In this document: positions 1-10,431 of the stretch, piece by piece
How the letters are laid out: each line of letters opens with the position of its first letter
Position numbering within the stretch: position 1 is the first letter of the stretch
NCBI GenBank assembly: GCA_001247695.2
Contig: LGRX02014126.1
Span: forward strand, 1 to 64,000
DNA from: Cymbomonas tetramitiformis
Lineage: Eukaryota; Chlorophyta; Pyramimonadophyceae; Pyramimonadales; Pyramimonadaceae
DNA length: 64,000 bases
Direction of reading: 5' to 3'
Made by a program: the position numbers and the translations under genes
The notes under the pieces: generated by a model
Seen by the model: only the letters and a program-made list of their open reading frames with translations
Told to the model about the DNA's origin: nothing
Databases searched by the model: none

Positions 1-593
1 CCCTTTTTCCCAGCTCCCCGCGGGCCTTCGGCCCGCAATTTTCCTCCCTTCCCCCTTTCTCCCGGCTCCCCGCGGGCCTTCGGCCCATCGAATCTTCCCC
101 CTCCCTCACCCTTTATCCCAGCTCCCCAAGGGCCTTCGGCCCGCAATTTTCCCTCTCCCTTCCACCTTTTCCCCGGCTCCCCGCAAGGCTTAGGCCCGCA
201 ATTTTCCCTCTCCCCCGGTCCCCCTTTTTCCCAGCTCCCCGCGGGCCTTCGGCCCGCAATTTATTCCCTCCTCCCCCTTTCCCAGCTCTCCCTACCGGGC
301 CTTCGGCCCGCAATTTTCCCCTCTCCCCCCCCCGTTCCTGGCTCCTACTGGGCCTTCGGCCCACCAAATTTTCCCCCTCCCTCACCCTTTATCCTTACTC
401 TTCCTCAAGTGGGTCTCATTCCGCAATTTTCCCTCCCCCCCCGTTCCCGGCTCCCCACGGGCCTTCGGGCCGCAATTTCCCTCCCTTCCCCCTTTCTCCC
501 GGCTCCCCACGGGCCTTCGGCCCACCGAATTTTCCTCCTCCCTCACCCTTTATCCCAACTCCCCACGGGCCTTCGGCCCACCGTCTGTCAGCG
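1..593. repeat. GC-rich minisatellite, about 54-bp unit
   Basis: About ten imperfect units spaced 52-57 bp. Each has a GC-rich inverted repeat (GCGGGCCTTCGGCCCGC and variants, 7-bp arms around TTC), then AATTTTCC and a C/T-rich tract ending in CCCGGCTCCCC or CCCAGCTCCCC. The array starts before the window edge and decays near 593. Open frames over it on both strands are low-complexity products of the repeat, not genes. Confidence 0.9.
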
Positions 594-599
594 TCTGCA

Positions 600-1227
600 A
601 AAATAGAGACAAAGCCAACCAAAGAAATTTCTGAAAGTGGTAAAAAAAATAAGTTTTTTTTAACCAAAATTCCGAAAATTTTCGAAACCCCCAAAAGGCA
701 TGAAATTCATAAAAAACATAAAAAAAAATCGTTGGGGTTCATGGATGAACCCCAAAAAATACATTTCATGAAATCAGGCGTAAAAGGTATAAATTTGCTA
801 TCGATTCTCGGAAATCTTTTTGAAGCTCAAATATGCGGCAAATATTGTACAAGTTTAATTTAAAATTTATGTTGTCCTAGTACAAAAATCCCCAAAAATC
901 TTCCTTAATTCAGGCTGAAAAAGATGATTTTTTTGGTAAAATTTAGGAATATTTCTTAAACCCTAAAACTGCCGGAAAATCAAATAAAATTACATTGAAC
1001 TCGGGAAAATCTTAAACCCTAGATTCGGTAAAATTTTCTATTTTTTTAGGGCCTCCCATTGTAAAACTCCCCAACTCCCAAAACTCCCAAACTCCCCAAA
1101 TGTGTAGAATGAGGTCAGCGGTCATTCGCGAATGACACCCGCAGGTCACTTGTGGAGTAATGACCCAAAATCCGTGGAGTAAAACACGGCGTGGAGTAAT
1201 GACCCAAAATCCGTGGAGTTTTCACCA
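600..1227. other. AT-rich intergenic stretch, no gene seen
   Basis: The stretch is A/T-rich with many A and T runs and no sustained open frame. A short direct repeat containing GTGGAGTAATGACCC lies near 1153-1215. I see nothing functional. Confidence 0.6.
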
Positions 1228-1231
1228 TTAA

Positions 1232-2299
1232 TGTCTATTGCCAAATGGGTACGGTGGGTTAACCCACCGTAATGACGATTTTAAACAACCCAAAGCTTCT
1301 ATGTAACGGCGTATATTGTCTCAAACCTATGTTTCATGGCACTCATTAAGAGTCCCTTCGAACATCGGAAAACATAATTTGCACCATTCTAAGGTGTTTT
1401 CGATATGTAAGAGGCGCATGAAGTTGCCAAATATTATGGTGGGTTGGGAAATTTGCTTACGGTGGGTTTACAAGTGTCACAAATATTGGTAGATCCGTGC
1501 CGTACGGAGGGAGGCGATAGTATGCGATCTTAGGGTTGGCACTTCATATATGATAGTTGACAATGTTAAGTTTTGATGTACATCACTTGGGGAGGCATGT
1601 GCATATCGTAGGCATGCTACGTTACCATGGGGGTGTCGGGGTTCATTAAGCCCTAAAATTGGCTAAAATTCGTTATTTTCATACGGTTTCGTGGGGGAAA
1701 TAAGTTCACGTCAATGGGTACAGCTCAAGCACCTGCAAAAGTTTGTACATTAAAATATATCAGTATACCAAACGTTTTTCATCTCAACAAGGCAATCCAT
1801 TGTGTTTAAGCATGTGCATTGTCATGTATTCACCCAAGTGTAAAAAATACGCGGTGATGAAGACGAGGGACTTCGCGTGTTTGTCTCCGGCATATTCGAA
1901 CGTCACTTCGAATCGCTTGCCAGGTGCTTTGTCCGGGTCACATGTGGTCACTCGAGCCTTCAATTTATAGTCAAGGGGGTTGGGACATTGCCCGCCAAAC
2001 TCTTGGACAGTCCATTCCCGCCCACACGCACCAGCGGGAATGCATAACTCACACCCTATTATTTTCTCAAGTTTTCTCAAGTTGAGCGCAATAGGAGGCA
2101 TGTTTAACAGCGTCTGCCGCCAAGTCTATTGACCCCCGAGTACTTTTAGTATCAGTTTTAGGTGTCTCGTTGGTCACTATAATGTCACATTTCTTGCGGA
2201 ACCGCGTAACGACCCCGTTACGCGCCAAACGCGTAGGGTTGGTTTACCCACCGTAACAGCGTGTTACGGTGGGTAAACCCACCGATCTGGCAATAGACA
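1232..2299. mobile_element. TIR-bounded element flanked by TTAA
   Basis: The left end reads TGTCTATTGCCA (from 1232) and the right end is its reverse complement, TGGCAATAGACA (to 2299). Both ends are flanked directly by TTAA (1228-1231 and 2300-2303). Just inside each end lie palindromic ACGGTGGGTT/AACCCACCGT blocks (about 1251-1272 and 2236-2283), and a further copy is near 1436-1473. A TTAA duplication is characteristic of piggyBac-type transposons, but no transposase is recognisable, so this would be non-autonomous or another class. A 166-bp relative sharing the left end lies at 54847-55012. Confidence 0.6.
1784..2101 (-). CDS. Hypothetical 105-aa open frame inside the TIR element
   Basis: The frame encodes about 105 residues rich in Cys and charged residues (fragments such as CELCIPAGACGREW and TTCDPDKAPGKRFEV), which looks less repetitive than the surrounding shadow frames. 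I do not recognise a family. It lies wholly inside the TTAA-flanked element and could be one exon of a degenerate transposon protein or a chance frame. No promoter or polyadenylation signal was identified. Confidence 0.25.
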   Translation of the reverse strand: MPPIALNLRKLEKIIGCELCIPAGACGREWTVQEFGGQCPNPLDYKLKARVTTCDPDKAPGKRFEVTFEYAGDKHAKSLVFITAYFLHLGEYMTMHMLKHNGLPC

Positions 2300-2303
2300 T
2301 TAA

Positions 2304-3476
2304 TCCAAACATAATTGAGGGTCTTGTGCTATCGGAGACGGACGGAGCGGAACGGCAAGTCACGACAGTGACACATGCACTGCACTCCGAGGGGGGCGGA
2401 TCTGATTGACAACCTTGGTGGGGAAGGCTCTGGGTAGGAGCCGAATGCACTGAGGCAACGTTTCGGGACGCAATCCTTGCGGTAGGGTGGGGCTACGGCG
2501 GTGGCTGAGGCCGATCAGGTGTCGGACTTTGAGTTCAATCAGTTCGGGGGCTGGAGCTCTTCGGAGGCGGCTGCCACCTACAAGGCCTCCCACGAGTTTA
2601 GATCGCAGGCTGGCGGTGTCCAAGAGCATGCCTCATGCCCAACATAGTAGGTTGGTCCGTTCTTTTGTGACTTGGCTCATTGTATTGCACTGCTTTGTGG
2701 CAATCTTTGTGTGTTGCACTGACGACGCCGGATTTGGCATTCACATATGTGACATATGTGTAATGCATGCTGGGCTATGTAGCCGAAGTTCGCGCCCCTC
2801 CCTTACATCGATGGCAGGTACAGATGTCGAGGCGCGGCTACGTGACTCTGAAGGAGAAGGAGGACCTAGAGGCTCTGGAGCAGTTGGGATCCGAGATGAA
2901 GGCGTTGCAATCGTCGGCCCGCGGCGGAGGGGCAGATGGCTTGTCGTAGAGTTCATAGGTGAAGGAGGCTATAGTTTGTGCCATGTTGGTCCTATCAGTG
3001 TTGGCCGTTGTAGTGGGAGCCAACAATAGTTATCCCGCAAATGGGGAGCTGCGAAGTTACCTCATGTCGGCTCCCTCTTAGGCACTGTGCATTGTTGAGC
3101 CTTGCTGGGTGTCGGTTCGTTGTTGCCGGAATCGTACCCGGCTCTGAGTTGGACGGGTACAGTAACGTGTTAATTGGAGGGTTTCAGCCCCAACGACTCG
3201 TTGCGGTAATCTATAGCGTGTACTTATGACGGTAATATTTGGGAGCCAGGGTGCTCGAGATAGTCTTGGGTTAGCTGCCTACGGGTGGGGACCTGGTAGA
3301 TGGATTGACTCGCGTTCGGGACCATAGGTCCGTATATTTATATTCCACACGCAGTGCACAGGCCGGATTTGGCCGATTCACATATGTGTCATATGCGTAA
3401 TGCATGCTGGGCTATGAGCCGCAGCTGAGTAGAAAACTCTTGCTTGCAAGAGTAGTTCAGCTTCAGGACGACGGAT
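2304..3476. other. Intergenic sequence with a duplicated about 60-bp segment
   Basis: No convincing gene; several overlapping short frames on both strands show no domain. A segment containing CACATATGTG and TAATGCATGCTGGGCTATG occurs twice (about 2724-2788 and 3361-3424), the second copy shortly before the LTR that starts at 3477. This suggests the interval is also old element sequence. Confidence 0.5.
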
Positions 3477-3540
3477 TGTGCCCGGAGGCACAGCGTGAGC
3501 CGATATGTCTATGCGTATGTGTGTGTGTCATCGGGAGTAA

Positions 3541-3824
3541 CCATGGACCAACAGGTCCCATCCATCGACCGGGAGCCACTGGGGGGCATGCCAGCAGGGT
3601 CCGCTTACTCCGTAACCCAGAGACCAACAGTTGTTTGGCGACGATCGGTCACATCGTATCATCTTTCCATGCTGCTTTGCATTTGGGTTGGGAATATGTA
3701 TGCGTTTGTGGTATCTTGTCACGGCCCCGCCCTGCTCTTGATTTGCTTTTCACATCCACTGGGATGATGATGGGCTGGCTTTTGTTGGCCGATCTCATGC
3801 CGTTCAGTGTGTCATCGGGAGTAA
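3541..3824. mobile_element. 284-bp insertion in the LTR, 18-bp direct repeat
   Basis: GTGTGTCATCGGGAGTAA occurs at 3523-3540 and again at 3807-3824, whereas the homologous LTR at 41.6 kb has it once and reads straight through. The intervening sequence is absent from that copy. An 18-bp duplication is long for an LTR or DNA element and fits LINE/SINE-type target-primed insertion, although no A-rich tail is visible. A local tandem duplication with divergence is the alternative. Confidence 0.55.
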
Positions 3825-3896
3825 TCTGGGATTGACACGATGACAGTGAAATTGGGCTTGAAATCACGATGAGAATGAGTACCAGATGTCCGGGGT

Positions 3897-4150
3897 ATGA
3901 CACTATGACACTATGACAGTATGATAGTATGATAGTATGACACTATAGTAGTATGACAGTACTGTGGGGTGGTCATCGTGGCACTTAGTCAGACCCTCGG
4001 GAATGGCCGGATTCGCATCGGGATCAGAAAGACAATGAAATCGAGTATCAGATGTCGGGGGTATGACAGTATGACAGTATGACACTATGGCAGTATGACA
4101 GTATGACAGTATGACAGCACAGTAGTATGACAGTACTGTATGACAGTCAT
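3897..4150. repeat. TATGACAGTA/TATGACACTA microsatellite blocks in the LTR
   Basis: Two blocks (about 3897-3960 and 4066-4145) of 8- to 10-bp TATGACA(G/C)TA-type repeats. The same blocks, with different copy number, occur in the A2 LTR at about 41692-41750 and 41850-41905. They are part of the LTR and explain its length variation. Confidence 0.8.
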
Positions 4151-4440
4151 CGTGTCAGTCCGTCGACGTGACATCTGAATCGAGAATGACGAATCGGAAT
4201 TTGAAATGAGATCGGATCAGGAATCGAACGTTGGGCCGTGGTGTGACATCGGGTGCCGGGTGGTTGACCCTGCAGCCCGAGTTACGAGTTGTCACAAACC
4301 GCGGCTTGTCGTGTACCTTAGCTGGGTTGTGACACTGGGGACAGTAGTCTCTGTGACGAACATATGACACGCGCAGTACGATACGCGCGAGTGGTTACAG
4401 CAGTGACAGGGTACGGAAGTACGGATGGGTGTTACACCTT

Positions 4441-4860
4441 GTTTGGAGATAGCAGCTGTGATATGTAGGGCGGCGCAGCAGGGTGAGGCAGACGCTCATT
4501 TTTGTTTTGCCTTCGTAACAGTGAGTCCCGAAAAAGGAAGTGCTCGCTCAGACCGCGAAAACAGCAGTGTTATGATATAGCAATTCATGATATATGACAT
4601 TCTTTTGCTTGTGAAGTTATACATTTTGTGGACGTGTGCTTGTATGTTGGCGTCAGAACTGTAATCTTCAGTCTTTTACAAAACAAAAATGTATGTGCCT
4701 TATTACAGACATGTCGTCTGTAATTCCGAGAGTGAGACAGCAGTCCTGAAGAACGAGGCTTCCGAAGGGCGAGGCCAGGGACGGATTTATCCGTACTGGT
4801 AATCTTGGAAGGGGTTGAGTGAAGCAGACTGTTGAGACACCCTACGTTTCTAGACGGGTT
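4441..4860 (+). ncRNA. Fragment of a family B gypsy leader with structured-RNA hairpins
   Basis: The segment contains 13-bp inverted arms, CATTTTTGTTTTG (4497-4509) and CAAAACAAAAATG (4679-4691), matching the arms at 45512-45524 and 45632-45644 in element B2. It also holds one copy of the covarying hairpin found in family B leaders (4775-4799: CCAGGG, stem ACGGAT/ATCCGT, ACTGG), followed by a second hairpin with arms AATCTT/GGGGTT (4801-4816). No gag follows. The role is inferred only from structure and repetition. Confidence 0.5.
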
Positions 4861-4864
4861 CAAT

Positions 4865-5515
4865 ACACGTGATTGGAGGCATATTGGAGGCATATTGGAG
4901 ACGGTATGCTAATATCTGGACATTCCAATACACGTGTAACATATTGGCCAAACTATTGAACCGCGATCAGCCTGGACACAGCGAAAATGAGTATGCTAGC
5001 ATGGGCACCCAAATGGTGTCAGACTCACCCACTAGCACTTGGTATCATCTAAGGAAGGGTCTAGCGTTATGGGGACAAGTTTTCACGGCATTTGGACGCG
5101 TATCGCAGAAGTCGGTTCTGGGGGGCTTTTTGAATTGGGGCCCCGATGTATTGAAATAAGGCAAAACGATTGGAGGGGTGTTCAATATGTCTGCAACCGC
5201 CTGCAACACACGTACTGAACATGTGTTGAACACATGTTGAAACATTCACGCATAAGGAATCGTTCAATACATGTGCAATATGTCTACAATCAGATGAATC
5301 ATTCAACACGTTTGCAATATATGTGTTGAACACATATTGAAACATTCCCTCATGCAGAATATTTTTAATACATGTGCAATATGTCTACAATCAGAGTGAA
5401 TTATGCAACACATGACTGCATGGGGTAAAGGGGTAAGACCCCCCTGCTGCTCACATATTGCATAATACTTACAATATGTCCGCAATACGTATCTGGTATA
5501 TTACAGGTATATCAA
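4865..5515. repeat. AT-rich tandem repeats with CAATATGTCTACAATC motifs
   Basis: Near 5220-5400 a block of about 120 bp recurs, with phrases such as GTGTTGAACACAT, GAAACATTC and GTGCAATATGTCTAC. The same word family (CAATATG, CAACATATTG) fills the introns of the gene at 5534-9664 and the satellite at 11.6-12.1 kb. The interval lies just downstream of that minus-strand gene, so part may be its 3' untranslated region. Confidence 0.65.
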
Positions 5516-5533
5516 ATGTGTACAGAGGCACTA

Positions 5534-8500
5534 CTATGCGTCACCACACTTTCTGCAGTACCACATTCCAGTGGGGATGTCGGTGAGCCCTGCGCATCGC
5601 ACGTGCATAGCCTCTTTGCAGCCTGCCCTCTCACACAGAAGGAGCTCGCCACCGACTCTACACTTCCCGCATGTGTCAAAGTGACCATCACTACCTACGG
5701 GCCTATCAACGAGTGCAAGTTTCTCCATATTGCGGTCGCTCGTATCAAGTATCACCGCTGAATCCATGCAGGGGTGTTTGACTATCACCACTTGCGCTTG
5801 GACTTGATTGGCCAGTAGGTAGGGCTCTCGGTTGTCCATAGTGTACTTGGAGGTGTCCCATGGGTTGAAGGTGTAGTAAGCCTTGGACACCTTGTCCACG
5901 CCGAGGATGGAGTTCTTCAGCTTGAATCTTGCGATCTGAGCTTCCGTGGGCACGGGTAGCCAATCACACTTTAAAAAAAGTGTAGAGCACACCGCCAATG
6001 CAAACCCGCAGAATGGCGTTGATGATACCATACCTGCGCACGAAATGTTCAATGTTTTTGTAATATACGTACAACATATCCTTAGTATGTTGGGGACATA
6101 TTGCATATATGTTGCAGAGATATACGAAAAGGCAAAGAAGCATGCAAACTGGTGGTTGAGGTCGTACCTGTCCTCCCACTCGTCATCGGCATCGGCATCA
6201 TTCTTGGGGAAGGATGCGCGGACGAAACACTGGGTTGTCACTTTCCCTTTGTCCCCGTCTCTAGTGCGATAGAAGACACCGCCGATGTTCACCTTGTTGT
6301 ACTTGGAACACATAGGTTCGGGACCCATCATGAGCGACTTCTCGTAAGCCGTGTATTGACGACCAAGCCATCCTTCAGGGTCCTCCAATGGACCGAACGC
6401 GATCGCGGGCACAACACCCACCTCTTGTCGGTACCGCAGTGCTTGTTTAGAGCGCGCGGCATTCTCCCTGTGATGACAACATATTCTTAGTATACTTACA
6501 ATATATGATAAACATACAGAAACAAGTTGACAATATGTTGCAGGTATACTACAGATAGTACATGCGTGCGAGCTTGCAGGTTGCACCTCCGCCGGAACAG
6601 GTCGTACTCAGCATGTTGTTGAAAAAGCTTTCGGTAAGCGGGAATACTCGCTCGCATCCAGCGGGTCAGTTGGTCAATCTCTAAGGACGTTAGCTCCAAT
6701 GGCTTGCCCTTCTCCCCGAAGGTAGTGACCACGATGCCGGGAGCGGGGCCCGCCATCAAAGCCCGCGGGACATGGCCGGCAGTAGCTCTTTCTCGGTTCA
6801 AAAGCATGGTCAGGATACATTGTCAATATGTAGGAGATATGCATACTACATATTGCACGTGCAGTTCACTGCACGATATTTGGCATAATAACGCGTGCTT
6901 ACCGTCTCCCCTCCGAAAAGCTCCTTTGCAGCATTCACAATACTTTCCAATTGTGTAGCAATCGCTGCTTTAATGGAGTGGACGGCATCTCCGTCGTCTT
7001 CTTCATCGAACCCCAAATCCTCCCCACCGCCATCCTTGGTCTCACCATCGGCATCCTCGGTCTTAGGCGCATCGCCATCCTCGTCGTCGGGAACTCCGGC
7101 CTCGCCGCCTTGACTCGACACATCCTTGGCTTCCACGTCCTGTTGTGCGTGTACCACCTCGTCTTCTGCGCTTGTCCTCCCGGCCTCCTCAGCATGTTCG
7201 CCCTCCTTGTCATCCATCGTGACGTCCACATCCGTATGTCTGTAGGAGAGTTGCAATGCACCTTCAATGCGTTGTCAACATATTGCGAATGTGTTGTCAC
7301 GCAAGCTTGCCCAATCATTCATGGGAGAGAAAGGGCGGAGAGTACCGGTTTCGCCGCGGTTGCCACAAACTACAGCATCGATTTCTTCAGGGTCCGGTGC
7401 GGGTGGCTGGATCTGCCCGTGGAGTTTCCGATGCCGTGTGCGGGTGGCCTTGCTCACCACGTTTCCACGTAGGTCAACTCCGTAGCACATGGCACAATCA
7501 CATAGAAACCGCCCTCGCTCCAATGTTACGGTGCCCACATTTCGACGATGCATTGCATGGAGCGAGAGCCAAGGATCGGCTTCGCCCGCCGTGTCCTTCA
7601 CCTCACCCATCTCGGTGTCCTTCGCCTCAGCTGGCTCTTCCACCGGAGATCTGCTTCGCCCACCGCAGTATATCTCCCATACATATTCAATATACCGGCA
7701 ACGGTTTCTGATATATTGCAACATATTATATCATGAAAAATCAGTATGCAAGTTGAGGTGCCTAAATATTCGTACATACCTCATGGGCTCTTCCATCTCG
7801 GCAGCCATGGCATCCGTGGTAACTGCAATTAAAGACCAAACTCCAACCGCACGGATCAAATCTGGCCAATCATTTATTGTCGAAACGCTCCTCCAATGTC
7901 GCCCAAGGCACCGAACCTCCCGCACATTGTCTCGTGTAGGATTATCGAGTTGAGAGTCGTCGGCCAGCAGCGAGCCGTATGTAGTCGCCTCGAAGTTGCC
8001 ATCGTGTACTAGGTAGACAACAGTTTCCATACGGATCGGTGTCAAAATTGCTTGATGAGCTTCGAAGAAGTCGTAGGCTTCTTCCGCATTCGATGGTAGG
8101 CTGTCTCCCTCGGGGGTAACGTCAAGTGGAAATTGGTGAGGACTGCGTTCCGCGTCAACAGTGACTACATCAATGAATCCAGAAATCCCGAAATAGTACT
8201 TGTTGTCGTCTAAACGAGCTGAATTTGCCGCCTCGTGCGCCTCGGGGGGCGCCTCGCCCGCATCTCTGCACAATATCGTCCCAACATGTTTCCAACATCC
8301 CATCAACATGCTGCAACCATCACGATAGCGTGCTGCAGCACTATTGCAGCGAGCCACGTGAGGAATGGTGGGAGGGAAACCATGCCCCACGAGAGTCCCT
8401 TACCTTGCACTCCCGCCGGCTAGTGGAGGGCTCGTGGGTGCCTCAGCATTGGGCGGCGGGGGGGACTCCTTGCTTTGGGCCTCGTGCGCCTCGGGGGGCG

Positions 8501-9664
8501 CCTCGCCCGCATCTCTGCACAATATCGTCCCAACATGTTTTCAACATCCCATCAACATGCTGCAACCATCACGATAGCGTACTGCAGCACTATTGCAGCG
8601 AGCCACGTGATGAATGGTGGGAGGGAAATCATGCCCCGCGAGAGTCCCTTACCTTGCCTCTTGCATGCCACGAATCCTTTCGACAATCCGTTGCAAGCAA
8701 TTAGGCACCGGTGGAACAAGTCGAAACGATTTCCCCTTAAAGGTTACCGTTGCCGGTTCTAGCTCCAAGATGTCGGAAGGTGGTAACCAAGTCGGCCACG
8801 CGGTATTGTCTGGAGATAAATCGTGCGCCAATCTGGAGAAATCGTGCGGGAGCAGTCGCGTTGGCAGCCACTTATGATGCCATACCGTGTCCACTTCCAC
8901 ATAGTGCGCATCGACTTTCCAACAATGTGTTCCAGGATCCCTACAATATAATCTCAATATGTATGCAACATATGGTAACCATGTTGCATACATGTAGCAA
9001 AGAGTCCTGTGAAGCAAGAAAGACACAACCTCGACGTCGAGAAGAAAGTGAAAGGGTGCTACCTCGCGGACAACTCCAGTTCCCTCGTAGATATTGGAAG
9101 ATGTGGAGGCGCAATCCACGCCGAAAGGCGTTCCTTCTTCGTAATCGTTTCATACTCCGGGTCGCGGAAGCCTTCCGCGGTACTCCAACCTTCCGGGAAT
9201 ATGAGCTTGATATTGGGAGGGGGTTTGAGCGATGTACCCTCCTGAGCATTGGAAGGTTTGATCGGCTCTCGATCGGCTAAGCACCCGCCTTGCGCGGGAT
9301 TTCTCATCGCGCGCTTGGCTAACGAAGATTGTTGTACGGGGGGGGGCCGCCTTCCCTTTAACGAGGGCGGCGGCTCTAGCCGAAGGCAAGCCGGTTGGAT
9401 GTCGCTCCGCAGCACTTGGTGATGATGATTGAGGGGATCGTTTATGGCGAGGTCGCTTTTCACCATGAACAATTTGATCTCCTCGGACCATACTGCATTG
9501 AAGTCCCCTTTTACCACGCCCATCACCCTTCGAAAATGTACTGCAAGTATGCTGTAACATGTTGGACATATACTGCGGACATATTGACGATATGCTGAAG
9601 GAACTTTCAAGTAAAGCAATAACCCAAAAGTAGGTTTTCGGACCCCCCCACAAAAAACGCACAC
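5534..9664 (-). CDS. Multi-exon gene ending in a PHD finger; exon limits approximate
   Basis: Coding-like blocks follow one another on the minus strand: about 9520-9070, 8900-8650, the duplicated unit 8654-8226, 8240-7780, 7670-7300, 7230-6897, 6790-6560, 6480-6160 and 5968-5534. The last block has a PHD finger (CGKC...ELLLCERAGC...MHVRCAG...WYCRKCG: Cys4-His-Cys3 pattern), a fold that usually reads histone H3 tails. The 7.3-7.7 kb block has a Cys-rich CDCAMC...H segment, and the 6.9-7.2 kb block is very acidic. Donors such as GTAAGCACG (just below 6902) and GTAAGG are visible. Introns hold CAATATG repeats. One 350-aa frame stays open across two intron-like segments, so the exact splicing is unsure. 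Probably a nuclear chromatin protein; a transposase relic is possible. Confidence 0.6.
8226..8654 (-). repeat. Tandem duplication of an exon-intron unit
   Basis: Two nearly identical blocks of about 190 bp (about 8226-8417 and 8471-8658) each contain, read on the minus strand, a donor GTAAGGGACTC, an intron of about 150 bp with GTTGGAAACATGTTGGG-type words, an acceptor ending TTGTGCAG, and an exon start encoding DAGEAPPEAHEA. After that the copies differ (AANSARLDDN against AQSKESPPPP). The duplication therefore reproduces a functional-looking splice unit within the PHD gene. Confidence 0.7.
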
Positions 9665-9956
9665 AAGCTATGTCGCAAAATATAGCTCCTGAGTCCATAT
9701 AACAAGTCTCACCAGAATTGAAGAACATGTTTTTTCAACTTTTTTAGGGCTCACTTCAACACTTCCGCAGCATACTGAAAGGGGGGGCTAAAGGCAGGGC
9801 TCAAGGTCTTGAGCCCTCACGTATTGAAGTGCGCCCTCACGTATTGAAGTGAGCCCTCACGTATTGAAGTGATCCCTGCCTTGAGCTCTGCAGGCGGTTG
9901 CACGCGGTTGCACGCATATTGACCTTTACAAAAATTTAAAAAACTTTTTAGAGGAG

Positions 9957-10208
9957 AATCTGTTCAATACTACTTCAATACGTGAGGGCTCATTCTAATA
10001 CGTTACCGCTTGCAGGCGTATTGAAATGGCGTATTGGAGATGTATTGAAAACTGCTGATGTCAGCTTTGCCAGTGCCACGTCAGACGGATCTTCGCAAAA
10101 CTGACTTGGCATTTTTTCGACCCATCTCCAATACGCCATTTCAATACGCCTGCAATCGCTAACGTATTAGAATGAGCCCTCACGTATTGCAGTAGTATTG
10201 AACAGATT
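9957..10208. mobile_element. Fold-back (MITE-like) element
   Basis: Nearly the whole 252-bp segment is an inverted repeat. The left arm (from AATCTGTTCAATACTAC) and right arm (to GTAGTATTGAACAGATT) pair over about 90 bp around a centre near 10085. Short direct repeats TTTTTAG(AG)GAGAATCTG lie just outside (about 9945-9962 and 10244-10258). The arm phrase GTGAGGGCTCATTCTAATAC recurs at about 12240-12260 and in part at 9800-9870, so it belongs to a dispersed local family. No coding capacity. Confidence 0.6.
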
Positions 10209-10366
10209 GAACGATTTTCGGGGAAACAATTTTGGAATTTTAATTTTTAGGAGAATCTGCAACCCTCGTTCGTGAATCGAACGGCCGAATTCGTAACTCA
10301 AGAAGTACCCCCAAAATGCTCAAGAAGTACCCGAAATGACCCTCAGTATGGACCGAAGAAAACTTT

Positions 10367-10431
10367 CAGTGGGGCTCGAACCCATCATCTCAAGTCTATG
10401 AGAGCGGCGGGTAACCACTAGACCAGTACGA
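10367..10431 (-). other. tRNA-like / SINE-head sequence with A and B boxes
   Basis: Read on the minus strand it contains CTGGTCTAGTGGTTACC, matching a pol III A box and D arm, and GGGTTCGAGCCCC, matching a B box and T arm, with a CTCTCA...TGAGAT anticodon-like hairpin between. The flanks that should form the acceptor stem do not pair, so I do not call it a functional tRNA. A tRNA pseudogene or the head of a tRNA-derived SINE is most likely. Confidence 0.5.

Larger units (their letters stand above)
3477..4296 (+). mobile_element. Gypsy LTR (family A2 type), apparently solo, with a nested insertion
   Basis: It begins TGTGCCCGGAGGCAC and ends TTGTCACA, short inverted ends typical of an LTR. It aligns with the 3' LTR of gypsy element A2 at 41556-42048, which is preceded by a purine-rich tract. 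Removing the 284-bp insertion described separately leaves about 536 bp, close to the 493 bp of the truncated A2 copy. No gag or pol follows, so it is probably a solo LTR or a fragment. I could not find matching 5-bp target duplications (flanks CGGAT and AACCG), so the outer boundaries may have been rearranged. Confidence 0.6.

Noticed and set aside
2487..3029. 180-aa plus-strand frame
   Set aside because: Overlapped by several similar frames on both strands, with no recognisable domain or splice context; the interval looks like old element sequence.
10367..10431. Functional tRNA gene
   Set aside because: No pairing acceptor stem and an irregular anticodon loop; called tRNA-like only.
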